This document shows positions 44,473 through 58,715 of a stretch of DNA of 64,000 nt, in pieces. Origin of the DNA: Novosphingobium sp. (lineage in GTDB: Bacteria; Pseudomonadota; Alphaproteobacteria; Sphingomonadales; Sphingomonadaceae); assembly GCA_024236215.1 (NCBI GenBank), contig JACKKX010000001.1, forward strand, positions 1-64,000, in the 5' to 3' direction. The position numbers and the translations under genes were made by a program. Numbering within the stretch: the first letter of the stretch is position 1; each line of letters opens with the position of its first letter. The notes under the pieces were generated by a model. That model worked only from the letters and a program-made list of their open reading frames with translations, searched no databases and was not told the origin of the DNA.

Positions 44473-45384
44473 CTACGAGTAGAGCCTTGGGCCGTTTTGA
44501 TGCCCTTCGCTGGGCGTGATGGCAACAACCGTATTGGGGGCATGCCCCCAATACGGTTTGCCGGTTGATCCTGCCCCTATCTCGGCCGGGGTCCTGTTCC
44601 CGAGGCTCGAGTGGGGCCGGAAGTGGTTGTAGTCGTGCCGCCATGCCTCCAGCTCCTGGCGGGCATGTGCGAGGCTGGTGAAGATCGTCTCGTTCAGGAA
44701 CTCGTCCCGCAGCCGCGCATTGAAGCTCTCGATGAACCCGTTCTGATAGGGCTTGCCCGGCGCTATATAGTGCCACTCGACATTGTGCTCCTTGCTCCAG
44801 CGCAGGATCGCCATGCTTGTCAGCTCGGTGCCGTTGTCGCTGACGATGGTGTGGGGCCGCGCCATCCGCTCGAAGACCGCTGCATCGAGTTCGCGCCCGA
44901 CCCGCGCGCCGGAGATCGACGTATCGGCGATCAGGCGCACACACTCCCGGCTGTAGTCATCGACCACGACGAAGATCCGGAACCTGCGTCCGCAAGCAAA
45001 GGCATCGGACACGAAGTCGAGGCTCCAGCGTTGGTTGGGGCCTTGCGGTATCGCCATCGGCGCCCTTGTGCCCAAGGCCCGCTTGCGACCGCCGCGGCGG
45101 CGCACCTGCAGCCGTTCCTCGCGATAGAGCCGTCGGAACTTCTTGTGGTTCATTGTCCATCCCTCCCGGCACAGCAGCCAGTGCAGCCGCCGATAGCCGA
45201 ACCGGCGGCGCTGGCTGGCCAGTTCACGGATGCGCTCGCGCGCCTTCCCATCGTCGGGCCGACGACTGACATAGCGCACCATGGTCCGGTCAGCGCCCAG
45301 CACCGCACAGGCCCGGCGTTGGCTCACCTCGAAGACCTCCTGGAGATGAGCCACCGCCTGCCGCCTGGCACCGGGCGCTAGAAT
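44473..45384 (-). CDS. IS3-family OrfB (DDE transposase part), copy 1
   Basis: About 303 aa read after a -1 slip on A7 (…AKK|ILAPGARR). Integrase-core residues: Asp in RWSLDFVSDAF, Asp in TIVSDNGTE, Glu in NGFIESFNARLRDE (DDE). The N-terminal part matches the HTH_21 domain (GYRRLHWLLCREGW). Appears intact, so the element may be active. Confidence 0.93.
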   Translation of the reverse strand: MLAPGARRQAVAHLQEVFEVSQRRACAVLGADRTMVRYVSRRPDDGKARERIRELASQRRRFGYRRLHWLLCREGWTMNHKKFRRLYREERLQVRRRGGRKRALGTRAPMAIPQGPNQRWSLDFVSDAFACGRRFRIFVVVDDYSRECVRLIADTSISGARVGRELDAAVFERMARPHTIVSDNGTELTSMAILRWSKEHNVEWHYIAPGKPYQNGFIESFNARLRDEFLNETIFTSLAHARQELEAWRHDYNHFRPHSSLGNRTPAEIGAGSTGKPYWGHAPNTVVAITPSEGHQNGPRLYS

Positions 45385-45644
45385 TTTTTTGCGCTGATCT
45401 CCTTGAGCATGGCGTTGTCGAGCATCGAGTCCGCCAGCAGCTTCTTCAGCCGCTCGTTCTCCTGCTCCAGCTGGCGCAGCCGCCGGGCGTCCGACACCTC
45501 CAGCCCGCCGTACTTCGACTTCCACTTGTAGAAGGTCGCCGAGCTGATCCCGTGACGGCGGCAAACATCCGCCGTCGCCATCCCCGCTTCCTGCTCCTTC
45601 AAAACAGCGATGATCTGCTCCTCGCTGAACCTGCTCCGCTTCAT
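45378..45644 (-). CDS. IS3-family OrfA (HTH protein), copy 1
   Basis: 88 aa. MKRSRFSEEQIIAVLKEQEA with a helix-turn-helix (VCRRHGISSATFYKWKSKYG) and a leucine-zipper-like tail (LRQLEQENERLKKLLADSML). Ends just after a run of seven A (45384-45390), the probable -1 frameshift site for making the OrfAB transposase. Confidence 0.95.
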   Translation of the reverse strand: MKRSRFSEEQIIAVLKEQEAGMATADVCRRHGISSATFYKWKSKYGGLEVSDARRLRQLEQENERLKKLLADSMLDNAMLKEISAKKF

Positions 45645-46173
45645 TCGTCCGTCTCCTTGTCAGGGCCGGACTCTACTTATCACTGGAGGAAATCTAGGGG
45701 CTCAGACCAATACAAAAACTCCAACGGAAAATCATAGTCTGTCCGATGATCTCTATCTGCGATTACACCGCGACCATTAGCCAGACCGAATCGGCAGCCT
45801 CCATACCAATTTCTTTGTCGAATCCAGGTCAATTCATATTCGGGAGTGAATTTTGAAACTATCGCTCCGCAACCGTTCAAAAAATACTCGATTTTCTCAT
45901 CGGGTTGCAATGGCACTGGAATGCCAACATGCGTGTCATGGGCGCTCGCCCCAGGATCATCGGCTGCCGACACGCCTTGATGCCCGAGCGCCAAGGATAA
46001 GCACAATGCCAAGCCGATCCTTAGCAATTCGGAACGCAAAAGCCGCATGCGAATTCTCCAAGGTTCGCTCTGGCGTTCAAAGTCTATAGGGATTATGAGA
46101 TTGGTAAAGCGAACTCTGCGAATTGTTCGTCAGCGATACGAAAAGCTGCCACCAACTTTCTGCTATTTCCTCC

Positions 46174-50535
<4,362 letters not shown>

Positions 50536-50539
<4 letters not shown>

Positions 50540-51078
50540 AACTGCTCGGCCTGTTCCGCCACGCCAAGTCCGACTGGCACGATCCGCGTGCGCGCGATTT
50601 CGATCGCCCGCTCAATGCGCGGGGTCGAAAGGGCGCCGCGGTGATGGGCCGCCATGTTCGCGATCACGGTGTGCGCTGGGAACGGATTATTGCCAGCCCG
50701 GCGATCCGCTGTGCGGAGACGATCGAGATCGCCTGCGAGTCCGCCGGCCAGGCGATGCCGGTCAAATGGGATCGGCGCATTTACCTGGCAAGCAGTGCGA
50801 CCCTGGCGGACCTGCTGCGCGATCAGGATGGCGATCCCGCATCGGTATTGATGGTCGGGCACAATCCGGGGCTTGAGGATCTGATCTTCGATCTTGTTCC
50901 CGATGATGGATCCTCACCTCTGCGCGAGGTGGTGGAAATCAAGTTCCCGACCGCTTCGTTCGCCGTGCTCGAGCTCGATATCGATCATTGGCGCGACCTC
51001 ACGGATCGCTGCGGGCGGCTAGTGCACCTGACCCGCCCACGCGATCTCGATCCGGCGCTGGGGCCGGACCTGGGTTAG
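50536..51078 (+). CDS. SixA-like phosphohistidine phosphatase
   Basis: 180 aa, histidine phosphatase fold: catalytic LFRHAKSDW at the N-terminus, the RPLNARGRKGA loop, IIASPAIRCAET and the second His in VLMVGHNPGLEDL. TTG start overlapping the helicase stop. In enteric bacteria SixA dephosphorylates phosphohistidine in a PTS-like relay; here the partner is unknown. Confidence 0.9.
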
Positions 51079-51090
51079 AATTTCGAGATA

Positions 51091-51519
51091 TCAAGCGTCG
51101 TGCAGCGCGTTGACCAGCGTGTTTCGGATTGCGATCAGGTGGGCAAAGGCATTTGCAGGTGCCGATGAGGGCGCAGGATTCGCAGCGACCGACGCAACCT
51201 TGGGCGCATCGGCGAGCACCTTGGCAGCTCCGCCCTGCAGCGCCTTCCTGGCACCCTTCAGGGTATAGCCCTCGCGGTGAACCAGCCGGTCGATCGTTTC
51301 GACCAGCGCCATGTCGGCCGGCCGGTAATAGCGCCTTCCGCCACTGCGCTTGAGCGGGCGGAGCATGGGAAACTGCTCCTCCCAATAGCGCAGCACATGT
51401 TGGCGAATGCCCAGCGCCTGCGAAACCTCGCCGATAGTGCGCAGCGCTTCGGGATCCTTGCCATCGCCTGTTGCCGACGCCGGGGCGTCGGGCGCGGCAA
51501 AGAGATCCTCGGAGCTCAT
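51091..51519 (-). CDS. MerR-family transcriptional regulator
   Basis: 142 aa. MerR HTH (about residues 25-95): [33 protein letters not shown], then a variable Ala/Pro-rich tail. Start overlaps the ihfA stop by 4 bp (ATGA). This MerR gene recurs downstream of ihfA in many alphaproteobacteria; its inducer is not evident. Confidence 0.9.
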   Translation of the reverse strand: MSSEDLFAAPDAPASATGDGKDPEALRTIGEVSQALGIRQHVLRYWEEQFPMLRPLKRSGGRRYYRPADMALVETIDRLVHREGYTLKGARKALQGGAAKVLADAPKVASVAANPAPSSAPANAFAHLIAIRNTLVNALHDA

Positions 51520-51812
51520 CCTCGCGCGATCCGGTCTTTCAGCATCTGGCTGGCCCGGAAGGTAAGCACCCGGCGCGGAGTAATGGGAACTTCGACCCCG
51601 GTCTTGGGATTGCGCCCGATCCGCTGCCCCTTGTCACGCAGCAGGAAGGTCCCGAACCCGGAAATCTTGACGTTCTCGCCGTCTTCGAGCGCGCTGCTCA
51701 TATGTTCGAGAATCGTCTCGACCATGGAGAGCGATTCGGAACGCGAAAGTCCAACCTTGCGGTTGATGGCTTCAGCCAGATCGGCGCGGGTCAGCGTGCT
51801 CATGGAACGCAT
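51516..51812 (-). CDS. ihfA: Integration host factor subunit alpha
   Basis: 98 aa, HU/IHF fold: [40 protein letters not shown] and the DNA-contact arm [17 protein letters not shown]. Start is ATG 51812 or ATG 51803 (MSTLTRAD); GGGAG lies 3 and 12 nt before them, so neither spacing is ideal. Third gene after plsX and fabH in the conserved lipid/ribosome block. Confidence 0.95.
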   Translation of the reverse strand: MRSMSTLTRADLAEAINRKVGLSRSESLSMVETILEHMSSALEDGENVKISGFGTFLLRDKGQRIGRNPKTGVEVPITPRRVLTFRASQMLKDRIARG

Positions 51813-51916
51813 CGACTCCCTATCGTTGGTTGGCGCGACCCCGTGAGTCGAAGAAATACTATTGCTTCGCAGGAATGCAAGCGAAGCGGCGGATTTCGCG
51901 CACTTATCCGCCGCGA

Positions 51917-52888
51917 TCAGACGCGGATCAGGCTTGCGCCCCAGGTGAAGCCGCCGCCCATCGCCTCAAGCACGACCAGATCGCCCGGCTTGATCCGTCC
52001 GTCGCGCACCGCGGTATCGAGCGCCAGCGGCACCGATGCCGCCGATGTGTTGGCGTGCCGATCCACAGTGACCACGATCTTTTCCGATGGCAGCCCAAGC
52101 TTGCGCGCCGTAGCGTCGAGGATGCGCATATTGGCCTGATGCGGCACCACCCAATCGATATCGGCCGGGGCAAGGCTTTGCTCTACAAGCACCTCGCCCA
52201 GCACTTCGGCAAGGTTGACCACGGCGTGGCGGAACACTTCGCGCCCTTTCATCCGCACATGGCCGACCGTGCCGGTGCTCGAAGGCCCGCCATCGACATA
52301 GAGCAGCTCGTTATGCGCCCCATCGGCGTGAAGCTTGGTCGAAAGTACGCCGGGACCATCCTCGGCCACCTCACGTGCTTCCAGTACGATGGCTCCCGCA
52401 CCGTCGCCGAACAGCACGCAGGTCGCGCGGTCTTCCCAGTCGAGGATCCGGCTGAAGGTTTCCGCCCCGATCACCAGTGCGCGGCTGGCCATGCCCGCGC
52501 GCAGCATCGAATCCGCTACGCCCAGGCCATAGAGAAAGCCAGAGCAGACGGCGGCCACATCGAAGGCGATCCCGCCATTGGCGCCCAATGCGTCCTGCAC
52601 GATCGTCGCGCTGGCCGGAAAGGTCTGATCCGGGGTTGCGGTGGCAAGCACAATCAGGCCGATCGACGAGCCTTCCACGCCCGCCGCTTCGCAGGCCCGT
52701 TTCGCCGCGTCGATCGCCAGGCTGGCGGTGGTTTCCCCCTCACCCGCGACATGGCGCGCGCGAATGCCGCTGCGCTCCACGATCCATTCGTCGCTGGTAT
52801 CGACCATTTGCGCCAGCTCATGGTTGGTCACCACGCGCTTGGGCAGAGCCGAACCCGTACCGATCAGGACCGAACGCCGCACGCTCAT
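51917..52888 (-). CDS. fabH: Beta-ketoacyl-ACP synthase III
   Basis: 323 aa thiolase fold. Catalytic Cys in [13 protein letters not shown] (~residue 114), His in PHQANMRIL, Asn in [13 protein letters not shown]. Condenses acetyl-CoA with malonyl-ACP to start fatty acid synthesis. Start overlaps the plsX stop by 4 bp. Confidence 0.97.
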   Translation of the reverse strand: MSVRRSVLIGTGSALPKRVVTNHELAQMVDTSDEWIVERSGIRARHVAGEGETTASLAIDAAKRACEAAGVEGSSIGLIVLATATPDQTFPASATIVQDALGANGGIAFDVAAVCSGFLYGLGVADSMLRAGMASRALVIGAETFSRILDWEDRATCVLFGDGAGAIVLEAREVAEDGPGVLSTKLHADGAHNELLYVDGGPSSTGTVGHVRMKGREVFRHAVVNLAEVLGEVLVEQSLAPADIDWVVPHQANMRILDATARKLGLPSEKIVVTVDRHANTSAASVPLALDTAVRDGRIKPGDLVVLEAMGGGFTWGASLIRV

Positions 52889-53940
52889 TCGGCGGCCTTG
52901 GGGGCAAGACCGAACCCGTTGCTGCCAAGCTGGGCCAGATCGGCGGCGATCCGCTCGATCAGATTTTCCTCCAGCAGCCGCGCGGTCACCGCCACCGCAT
53001 TGGCAACCCCCAGGGCCGATGCCGAGCCGTGGCTCTTCACCACCACCCCGTTGAGGCCAAGGAAGACCGCACCGTTGTGGTTGTTGGGATCGAGATGGTG
53101 CTTGAGCAATTCGGTCGCCGGGCGAGAAACAAGGAAGCCGAACTTCGAGCGCAGCGACGAAGCGAAAGCGCGGCGCAGCAGATCGGCCACGAAGCGCGCG
53201 GTGCCCTCAACCGCTTTCAGGGCAATATTGCCCGAAAAACCGTCGCTCACCACCACATCGACATCGCCGCGCCCAAGCTTGTCGGCCTCGATGAAGCCAT
53301 CGAACGAGATCGACAGATCTGCGGCGGTGGCGCGGAGCTTGGCGGCTGCACTCTGCAGATCCTCGGTGCCTTTGGTTTCCTCGCTGCCGATGTTGAGCAG
53401 CCGCACGCGCGGCATGTCGCGCCCGGTGACGATCCGCGAATAGGCCGCCCCCATCACCGCGAACTGCACCAGATTGCGCGCATCGCATTCGGTGTTGGCG
53501 CCCAGGTCGAGCATGACAAGATCGTTTTCGCCCAGCGTGGGCAGCAACGCGGAGAGCGCCGGGCGGTCGATCCCCGGCATGGTGCGCAAGGCCAGCTTGG
53601 CCATGGCCATCAGCGCGCCGGTATTGCCGGCCGAGACGGCGGCACCGGCATCGCCCTGCTTCACGGCGTTGATTGCCAGCCCCATCGATGTGGTCCTGGC
53701 GCGGCGCAACGCCTGGGTTGGCTTTTCCTCACCCGAGACGACATCGGCGGCATGGAGGATTTCGGACGCGGCGCGCAGGTTGGGATGCGCCTCAAGCGCG
53801 GCCTTGATCCGCTCTTCGTCGCCAACCAGCAGGAATTTGAAGCGATCGTGGCGGCGCCTTGCCAGCGCCGCGCCTTCGATCATTACGCGCACGCCTTCAT
53901 CGCCGCCCATCGCATCAATGGCGATACGCGGCAGACTCAT
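52885..53940 (-). CDS. plsX: Phosphate acyltransferase PlsX
   Basis: 351 aa. [20 protein letters not shown] at the N-terminus, [16 protein letters not shown], and [16 protein letters not shown] are family hallmarks. Makes acyl-phosphate from acyl-ACP for membrane lipid synthesis. Between rpmF and fabH as usual. Confidence 0.97.
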   Translation of the reverse strand: MSLPRIAIDAMGGDEGVRVMIEGAALARRRHDRFKFLLVGDEERIKAALEAHPNLRAASEILHAADVVSGEEKPTQALRRARTTSMGLAINAVKQGDAGAAVSAGNTGALMAMAKLALRTMPGIDRPALSALLPTLGENDLVMLDLGANTECDARNLVQFAVMGAAYSRIVTGRDMPRVRLLNIGSEETKGTEDLQSAAAKLRATAADLSISFDGFIEADKLGRGDVDVVVSDGFSGNIALKAVEGTARFVADLLRRAFASSLRSKFGFLVSRPATELLKHHLDPNNHNGAVFLGLNGVVVKSHGSASALGVANAVAVTARLLEENLIERIAADLAQLGSNGFGLAPKAAE

Positions 53941-53967
53941 TTGCGCTTACCTGACCGGAGTGCGGGC

Positions 53968-54147
53968 TTAGAGCCCGACCGCGATGATCTCGCGCCCGTT
54001 GTAGTGGCCGCAGGCCGGGCACAGGTTGTGCGGGCGCTTCAGCTCACCGCAGTTGGAGCATTCGTGGAACGCTTCGACCTTCAGCGCATCGTGGCTGCGG
54101 CGCATGCCCCGGCGTGAGGGGCTGGTTTTTCTCTTGGGGACAGCCAT
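53968..54147 (-). CDS. rpmF: Ribosomal protein L32
   Basis: 59 aa starting [20 protein letters not shown], with the zinc-ribbon Cys pairs CSNCGE and CPACGHYNG. First gene of the rpmF-plsX-fabH-ihfA-merR block. Confidence 0.98.
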   Translation of the reverse strand: MAVPKRKTSPSRRGMRRSHDALKVEAFHECSNCGELKRPHNLCPACGHYNGREIIAVGL

Positions 54148-54229
54148 TGCGGCACCTGTTCCTGAAAATTCTGAGTTCGTCTAACAAGGCCGCGCATAAG
54201 GCACCGGGGCCGGCGGCAGCGAAGGCGCG

Positions 54230-54257
54230 CCTATAACGAATTTGACGCGGGTTGCAA
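54230..54257 (-). promoter_or_regulatory. Candidate promoter of the rpmF-plsX-fabH operon
   Basis: On the minus strand TTGCAA and TATAGG are separated by 16 bp, about 83 bp before the rpmF ATG. A reasonable housekeeping-sigma match; assigned by eye only. Confidence 0.45.
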
Positions 54258-54308
54258 GCAGTCTGAGCCGGTCCATTGCACGATGCTTTTTCTTCGGGGG
54301 AGAAACCG

Positions 54309-54707
54309 ATGACGATCCTGTTGCCCACTACCCTGTGCATGGCCGCCGCGGCCGCGATTATCAACTTCTGGCTGGCCCTGCGCTGCGGGCAGGTCCGGGC
54401 CAAGGAAAAGGTCAGCGTGGGCCATGGCGGCAACGAGATGCTCGAGCGCCGGATGCGCGCCCAACTCAACTTCGCCGAGAACACGCCCTGGGTGCTGGCG
54501 CTGATCGCCCTGCTTGAACTGGCCGGGAAAGGCGGATCCTGGCTGCCGTGGGTCGGCGCGGTCTATATGGCCAGCCGGGTTGCCCACGGCCTGGGTATGG
54601 ACGGCGGCAGCCTTGAGAAGGGCCGCGGGCTGGGCGTGATGGTGACCATGCTGACCCAGCTGGGATTGGCCGCAGCCGGGGTCATGGCCGCAACCGGCCA
54701 TCTCTGA
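54309..54707 (+). CDS. MAPEG-family membrane protein
   Basis: 132 aa from ATG 54309 (GGGGAG 7 bp upstream). Four membrane segments and the MAPEG signature GGNEMLERRMRAQLNFAENT. Family members are glutathione-dependent transferases or relatives; enzymatic activity here is not shown. Confidence 0.88.
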   Translation: MTILLPTTLCMAAAAAIINFWLALRCGQVRAKEKVSVGHGGNEMLERRMRAQLNFAENTPWVLALIALLELAGKGGSWLPWVGAVYMASRVAHGLGMDGGSLEKGRGLGVMVTMLTQLGLAAAGVMAATGHL

Positions 54708-54713
54708 GCAAGG

Positions 54714-55385
54714 CTAGCCCTTGCTAAGCGCGTAGTCGCTGACGAATCCGTTGACCTGACGTTCCCGGCCAAAGGTGCTGGTTGGCCCGTGGCCGGGAAT
54801 GAAGGTGGTATCGTTGCCCAGCGGCCACAGCTTGAGCGTGATCGAATCGATCAGCTGCTGGTGATTGCCCCTGGGAAAATCGGTGCGCCCGATCGATCCC
54901 GCAAACAGCACGTCGCCAACGATCGCCAGGTGCCCCTCGCGAATGTAGAACACCACGTGGCCCGGGGTGTGGCCGGGGCAATGGATCACCTCAAGCACCG
55001 CCTCGCCCACGGTGACGGTATCGCCATCCTTGAGCCAGCGGTCAGGCTCGAAGGTTTCGGCGTGCATGCCCCAGCGCTTGCCATCATCGCCTAATTGGTC
55101 GATCCAGAAGCGGTCGTCCTCGTGCGGTCCCTCGATCGGCACACCGAGCTCCTTTGCGAGAATCCCGGTCTGCCCGCAGTGGTCGAGATGCCCGTGAGTA
55201 ACGAGCAGCTTTTCAATCGTAACTCCGGTTTTGGCCACCGCGGCCTTGAGCTTGTCGAGATCGCCGCCCGGATCGACCAGCGCGGCCTTCATCGTCTTCG
55301 TGCACCAGATCAGCGAGCAGTTCTGCTCGAGCGGGGTAACGGGAATTATCCCGACGCGGATCGGCGGTTCGATTGTTTCGGTCAT
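54714..55385 (-). CDS. MBL-fold metallohydrolase (glyoxalase II-like)
   Basis: 223 aa. Metal site VTHGHLDHCGQ, HCPGHTPGHVVFY, VGDVLFAGSIGRTDF and FIPGHGPTSTFG. The N-terminus (VTPLEQNCSLIWC) fits the YcbL/glyoxalase II-like group, which hydrolyse thioesters. Convergent with the MAPEG gene (6-bp gap). Confidence 0.9.
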   Translation of the reverse strand: MTETIEPPIRVGIIPVTPLEQNCSLIWCTKTMKAALVDPGGDLDKLKAAVAKTGVTIEKLLVTHGHLDHCGQTGILAKELGVPIEGPHEDDRFWIDQLGDDGKRWGMHAETFEPDRWLKDGDTVTVGEAVLEVIHCPGHTPGHVVFYIREGHLAIVGDVLFAGSIGRTDFPRGNHQQLIDSITLKLWPLGNDTTFIPGHGPTSTFGRERQVNGFVSDYALSKG

Positions 55386-55439
55386 ATCCGCGATGTGGCG
55401 AGGGTTGCGGCGAAGGGCAAGACGCGAATTCGCCGGGGA

Positions 55440-55892
55440 TCACCCCGGCAATCCACCGACCTGCCGCAGCGCCTCGCCCAGGGCCAGCCCTGCTGCCATC
55501 GCCAGGTTCATCGACCGCACCTCCGCCCGGATCGGCAACCGCACCCGCTCGTCGCAGGAATCCCCGATCATCGGGGGAACGCCTGCGCTTTCCTTGCCCA
55601 GCAGCAGCACGTCATCGGGACGAAACGCGAAGTCATAGACCGAACAGCTGGCCTTGGTAGTCAGCAGCACCAGCCGCCGGGTTCCCAGCGCGGCCCTGAA
55701 AGCAGCGAACGAACCATGCTGCGCGATCGCGACATGGTCGATATAGTCCATCGCCGCCCGGCGCACACGGCGATCGTCCCATTGGAAGCCCATCGGCTCA
55801 ATCAGGTCCACCGCCACGCCCAGACAGGCGCCCAGTCGCAGCACGGCGCCGACGTTGCCGGCGATCTCGGGTTCGTAGAGCGCCAGGCGCAT
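55440..55892 (-). CDS. trmL: tRNA (cytidine/uridine-34-2'-O)-methyltransferase
   Basis: 150 aa SPOUT methyltransferase: LYEPEIAGNVGAVLRLGACL at the N-terminus, LLLGKESAGVP and VRLPIRAEVRSMNLAMAAGL forming the knotted SAM site. Modifies the wobble position of certain tRNA-Leu isoacceptors in characterised members. Stop and start are 1 bp apart from the S24 gene. Confidence 0.95.
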   Translation of the reverse strand: MRLALYEPEIAGNVGAVLRLGACLGVAVDLIEPMGFQWDDRRVRRAAMDYIDHVAIAQHGSFAAFRAALGTRRLVLLTTKASCSVYDFAFRPDDVLLLGKESAGVPPMIGDSCDERVRLPIRAEVRSMNLAMAAGLALGEALRQVGGLPG

Positions 55893-55893
55893 C

Positions 55894-56547
55894 TCACAGC
55901 CGCCCGCTTTTCCACACCACCCGCCCGATCACCTGGACCTCGTCGGGCATCAGTTCGAGCGGGCGGTAGGCCGGATTGTCGCTGACCAGCGTGATCGTAC
56001 CGGGGCGCGAAAAGTCGAGCCGCTTGACCAGCAGGGCATCTCCGGCGCGCACCACGTGGATACCGTCGCGCAGCGGACGCGGGCTGCGATCGACCAAAAT
56101 CTCGTCACCGTCACGCAAGGTGCCCTCCATCGAATCACCCTCGACCCGGATCGCGGAGAGCTGCGCGGGATCGAGCCCTTGCTGGCGCAGCCAGTGCCCA
56201 GAAAAACGAAAAGCGCCGATCGGAGCCTCATCGAAGGCCAGCGCGCCCGCCCCGGCCGAAGCCCCCAGCGGCAGACGCGGCACATCGACCCATTCGCCGC
56301 GCGGGGGCCTCGCCTGGGCCGTCTCGGGGGAAAAATCCTCCGGCGCGCCCAGCTCCGCCTCCTCCACCCCGAAGAACCGCGCCAGCGTGCGCCGGTCGGT
56401 CTCTTCCAGCTTGCGCGGACTGCCCTTGCGGATGAACTGCTGCAAATAGGTGGAATTGCGCCCGATCATCTCGGAAAGGCCAGACAGGCTGACGCCCTGA
56501 TCGCTGGCCAGTTGCAGCAGACGCGCGCGAGGATCGGTGCTTGCCAT
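55894..56547 (-). CDS. LexA-like S24-family repressor/peptidase with HTH
   Basis: 217 aa. N-terminal HTH (SLSGLSEMIGRNSTYLQQFI). C-terminal S24 domain (~residues 95-215) with catalytic Ser in IRVEGDSMEGTLRDGDEI and Lys in DALLVKRLDF, so self-cleavage is possible. Its upstream region has repeated TAGGA boxes and is the target of the IS1595-family insertion. The gene next to it before that insertion was the small HTH-like gene at 60815. Confidence 0.93.
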   Translation of the reverse strand: MASTDPRARLLQLASDQGVSLSGLSEMIGRNSTYLQQFIRKGSPRKLEETDRRTLARFFGVEEAELGAPEDFSPETAQARPPRGEWVDVPRLPLGASAGAGALAFDEAPIGAFRFSGHWLRQQGLDPAQLSAIRVEGDSMEGTLRDGDEILVDRSPRPLRDGIHVVRAGDALLVKRLDFSRPGTITLVSDNPAYRPLELMPDEVQVIGRVVWKSGRL

Positions 56548-56548
56548 G

Positions 56549-56591
56549 ATTTCATCCTATACGATGTATTTTTCCTAGACAAGTAGGATTT
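56549..56591. promoter_or_regulatory. Candidate operator/promoter of the S24 repressor with TAGGA boxes
   Basis: Three copies of TAGGA in either orientation: TCCTA at 56552, TCCTA at 56569 and TAGGA at 56584; the last two form the dyad TCCTAGACAAGTAGGA. On the minus strand TATAGG lies 11 nt before the ATG. The right end (TAGGATTT, 56584-56591) is the target duplicated by the IS1595-family element. Confidence 0.5.
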
Positions 56592-57543
56592 GGCGTTATT
56601 ATACTTGACATACCCACTCCATAGGAATAATACAGTTTCCAAGGAGTTTAAGTGTCATGTCCAATCTGTCCGCGCCGCATTTCCACGATGAGGAAAAATC
56701 CTACGAGTATGTAGAAGCGCGCCTCTGGCCGAACGGTCCTGTCTGCCCGCATTGCGGCGGCGTCGAGAAGCTGGGCAAGCTGAAAGGCAAAACCACCCGC
56801 CCTGGACTGTGGAAGTGCTACCAGTGCCGCAAGCCTTTCACCGTCAAGATCGGCACCATCTTTGAGGACAGCAAGGTTCCGATGCGCCTGTGGCTGCAAG
56901 CGATGTATCTGATCGCTGGTAGCAAGAAGGGCATTTCGAGCAACCAGCTTCACCGCATCCTTGGGGTAACCCTCAAGACCGCTTGGTTCATGTCGCACCG
57001 CATTCGCGAAGCTATGCGCGATAACGGCCTTGAGCAGTTCGGCGGCGATGGTGGCATGGTTGAGGTCGATGAGACCTTCATCGGGCGCGAGGAAGGCCGC
57101 GAGGTCAAGCAGTCCTATCATCACAAGATGAAGGTGCTTTCGCTGGTTGATCGCGCCACCGGGCAGGCCCGCTCGTTCGTGATCGACAGCGTGAGCGTTG
57201 ACCAGATCGGCCCGATTGTGATCGAGAACATCAGCCGCGAAGCCAAGCTGATGACCGATGAGCATGGCGTCTATCGCTTCCTTGCCGCCCGCTTCTCTGG
57301 CGGTCACAGCGTAGTCAGCCACCGCGCCAATGAGTATGTGCGCGGCGATGCCCATACCAACACCATCGAAGGCTTCTTCTCTATCTTCAAGCGCGGCATG
57401 AAGGGCGTCTATCAGCACTGCCAGAAGAAGCATCTGCACCGCTATCTGGCTGAATTTGACTTCCGCTATTCCAACCGCTGGTCTGAGCCCCTAGATTTCC
57501 TCCAGTGATAAGTAGAGTCCGGCCCTGACAAGGAGACGGACGA

Positions 57544-57810
57544 ATGAAGCGGAGCAGGTTCAGCGAGGAGCAGATCATCGCTGTTTTGAAGGAGCAGGAA
57601 GCGGGGATGGCGACGGCGGATGTTTGCCGCCGTCACGGGATCAGCTCGGCGACCTTCTACAAGTGGAAGTCGAAGTACGGCGGGCTGGAGGTGTCGGACG
57701 CCCGGCGGCTGCGCCAGCTGGAGCAGGAGAACGAGCGGCTGAAGAAGCTGCTGGCGGACTCGATGCTCGACAACGCCATGCTCAAGGAGATCAGCGCAAA
57801 AAAATTCTAG
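57544..57810 (+). CDS. IS3-family OrfA, copy 2
   Basis: 88 aa, identical to OrfA of copy 1. A7 slip site at 57798-57804. Confidence 0.95.
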   Translation: MKRSRFSEEQIIAVLKEQEAGMATADVCRRHGISSATFYKWKSKYGGLEVSDARRLRQLEQENERLKKLLADSMLDNAMLKEISAKKF

Positions 57811-58715
57811 CGCCCGGTGCCAGGCGGCAGGCGGTGGCTCATCTCCAGGAGGTCTTCGAGGTGAGCCAACGCCGGGCCTGTGCGGTGCTGGGCGCTGACC
57901 GGACCATGGTGCGCTATGTCAGTCGTCGGCCCGACGATGGGAAGGCGCGCGAGCGCATCCGTGAACTGGCCAGCCAGCGCCGCCGGTTCGGCTATCGGCG
58001 GCTGCACTGGCTGCTGTGCCGGGAGGGATGGACAATGAACCACAAGAAGTTCCGACGGCTCTATCGCGAGGAACGGCTGCAGGTGCGCCGCCGCGGCGGT
58101 CGCAAGCGGGCCTTGGGCACAAGGGCGCCGATGGCGATACCGCAAGGCCCCAACCAACGCTGGAGCCTCGACTTCGTGTCCGATGCCTTTGCTTGCGGAC
58201 GCAGGTTCCGGATCTTCGTCGTGGTCGATGACTACAGCCGGGAGTGTGTGCGCCTGATCGCCGATACGTCGATCTCCGGCGCGCGGGTCGGGCGCGAACT
58301 CGATGCAGCGGTCTTCGAGCGGATGGCGCGGCCCCACACCATCGTCAGCGACAACGGCACCGAGCTGACAAGCATGGCGATCCTGCGCTGGAGCAAGGAG
58401 CACAATGTCGAGTGGCACTATATAGCGCCGGGCAAGCCCTATCAGAACGGGTTCATCGAGAGCTTCAATGCGCGGCTGCGGGACGAGTTCCTGAACGAGA
58501 CGATCTTCACCAGCCTCGCACATGCCCGCCAGGAGCTGGAGGCATGGCGGCACGACTACAACCACTTCCGGCCCCACTCGAGCCTCGGGAACAGGACCCC
58601 GGCCGAGATAGGGGCAGGATCAACCGGCAAACCGTATTGGGGGCATGCCCCCAATACGGTTGTTGCCATCACGCCCAGCGAAGGGCATCAAAACGGCCCA
58701 AGGCTCTACTCGTAG
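57804..58715 (+). CDS. IS3-family OrfB (DDE transposase part), copy 2
   Basis: About 303 aa, identical to copy 1, read after a -1 frameshift at A7. DDE residues intact. Confidence 0.93.
   Translation: MLAPGARRQAVAHLQEVFEVSQRRACAVLGADRTMVRYVSRRPDDGKARERIRELASQRRRFGYRRLHWLLCREGWTMNHKKFRRLYREERLQVRRRGGRKRALGTRAPMAIPQGPNQRWSLDFVSDAFACGRRFRIFVVVDDYSRECVRLIADTSISGARVGRELDAAVFERMARPHTIVSDNGTELTSMAILRWSKEHNVEWHYIAPGKPYQNGFIESFNARLRDEFLNETIFTSLAHARQELEAWRHDYNHFRPHSSLGNRTPAEIGAGSTGKPYWGHAPNTVVAITPSEGHQNGPRLYS

Larger units (their letters stand above)
44447..45709 (-). mobile_element. IS3-family insertion sequence (IS407-group-like), copy 1
   Basis: 1263 bp. Ends are TGGTCTGAGCCC... and ...GGGCTCAGACCA, so terminal TG/CA as in IS3. 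It is flanked by ATAC at 44443-44446 and 45710-45713, a 4-bp target duplication as expected for the IS407 group. Contains orfA and orfB with a frameshift site. Same length and encoded products as the copy at 57479-58741, in opposite orientation. Confidence 0.95.
43762..46048 (-). pseudogene. Gene for an exported protein, split by an IS407-like element
   Basis: The 5' part (46048-45710) codes a signal peptide (LLRIGLALCLSLALGHQGVS) and ~113 residues; the 3' part (44442-43762) codes 226 more. Removing the element and one copy of its ATAC duplication joins the halves in frame as PLEFLYGYRKEGAL, giving a 339-residue product. As it stands the 5' frame runs into the element and ends SEPLDFLQ. The original protein has a MORN-like stretch (YGGCRFGLANGRGVI) and several Cys but no recognised family. 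It was the first gene of an operon with the MORN-like gene. Confidence 0.85.

Noticed and set aside
44611-45381. 256-codon open frame antisense to the IS orfB, present in both copies
   Set aside because: Identical in both copies simply because the IS is duplicated. The DDE transposase on the other strand explains the sequence.
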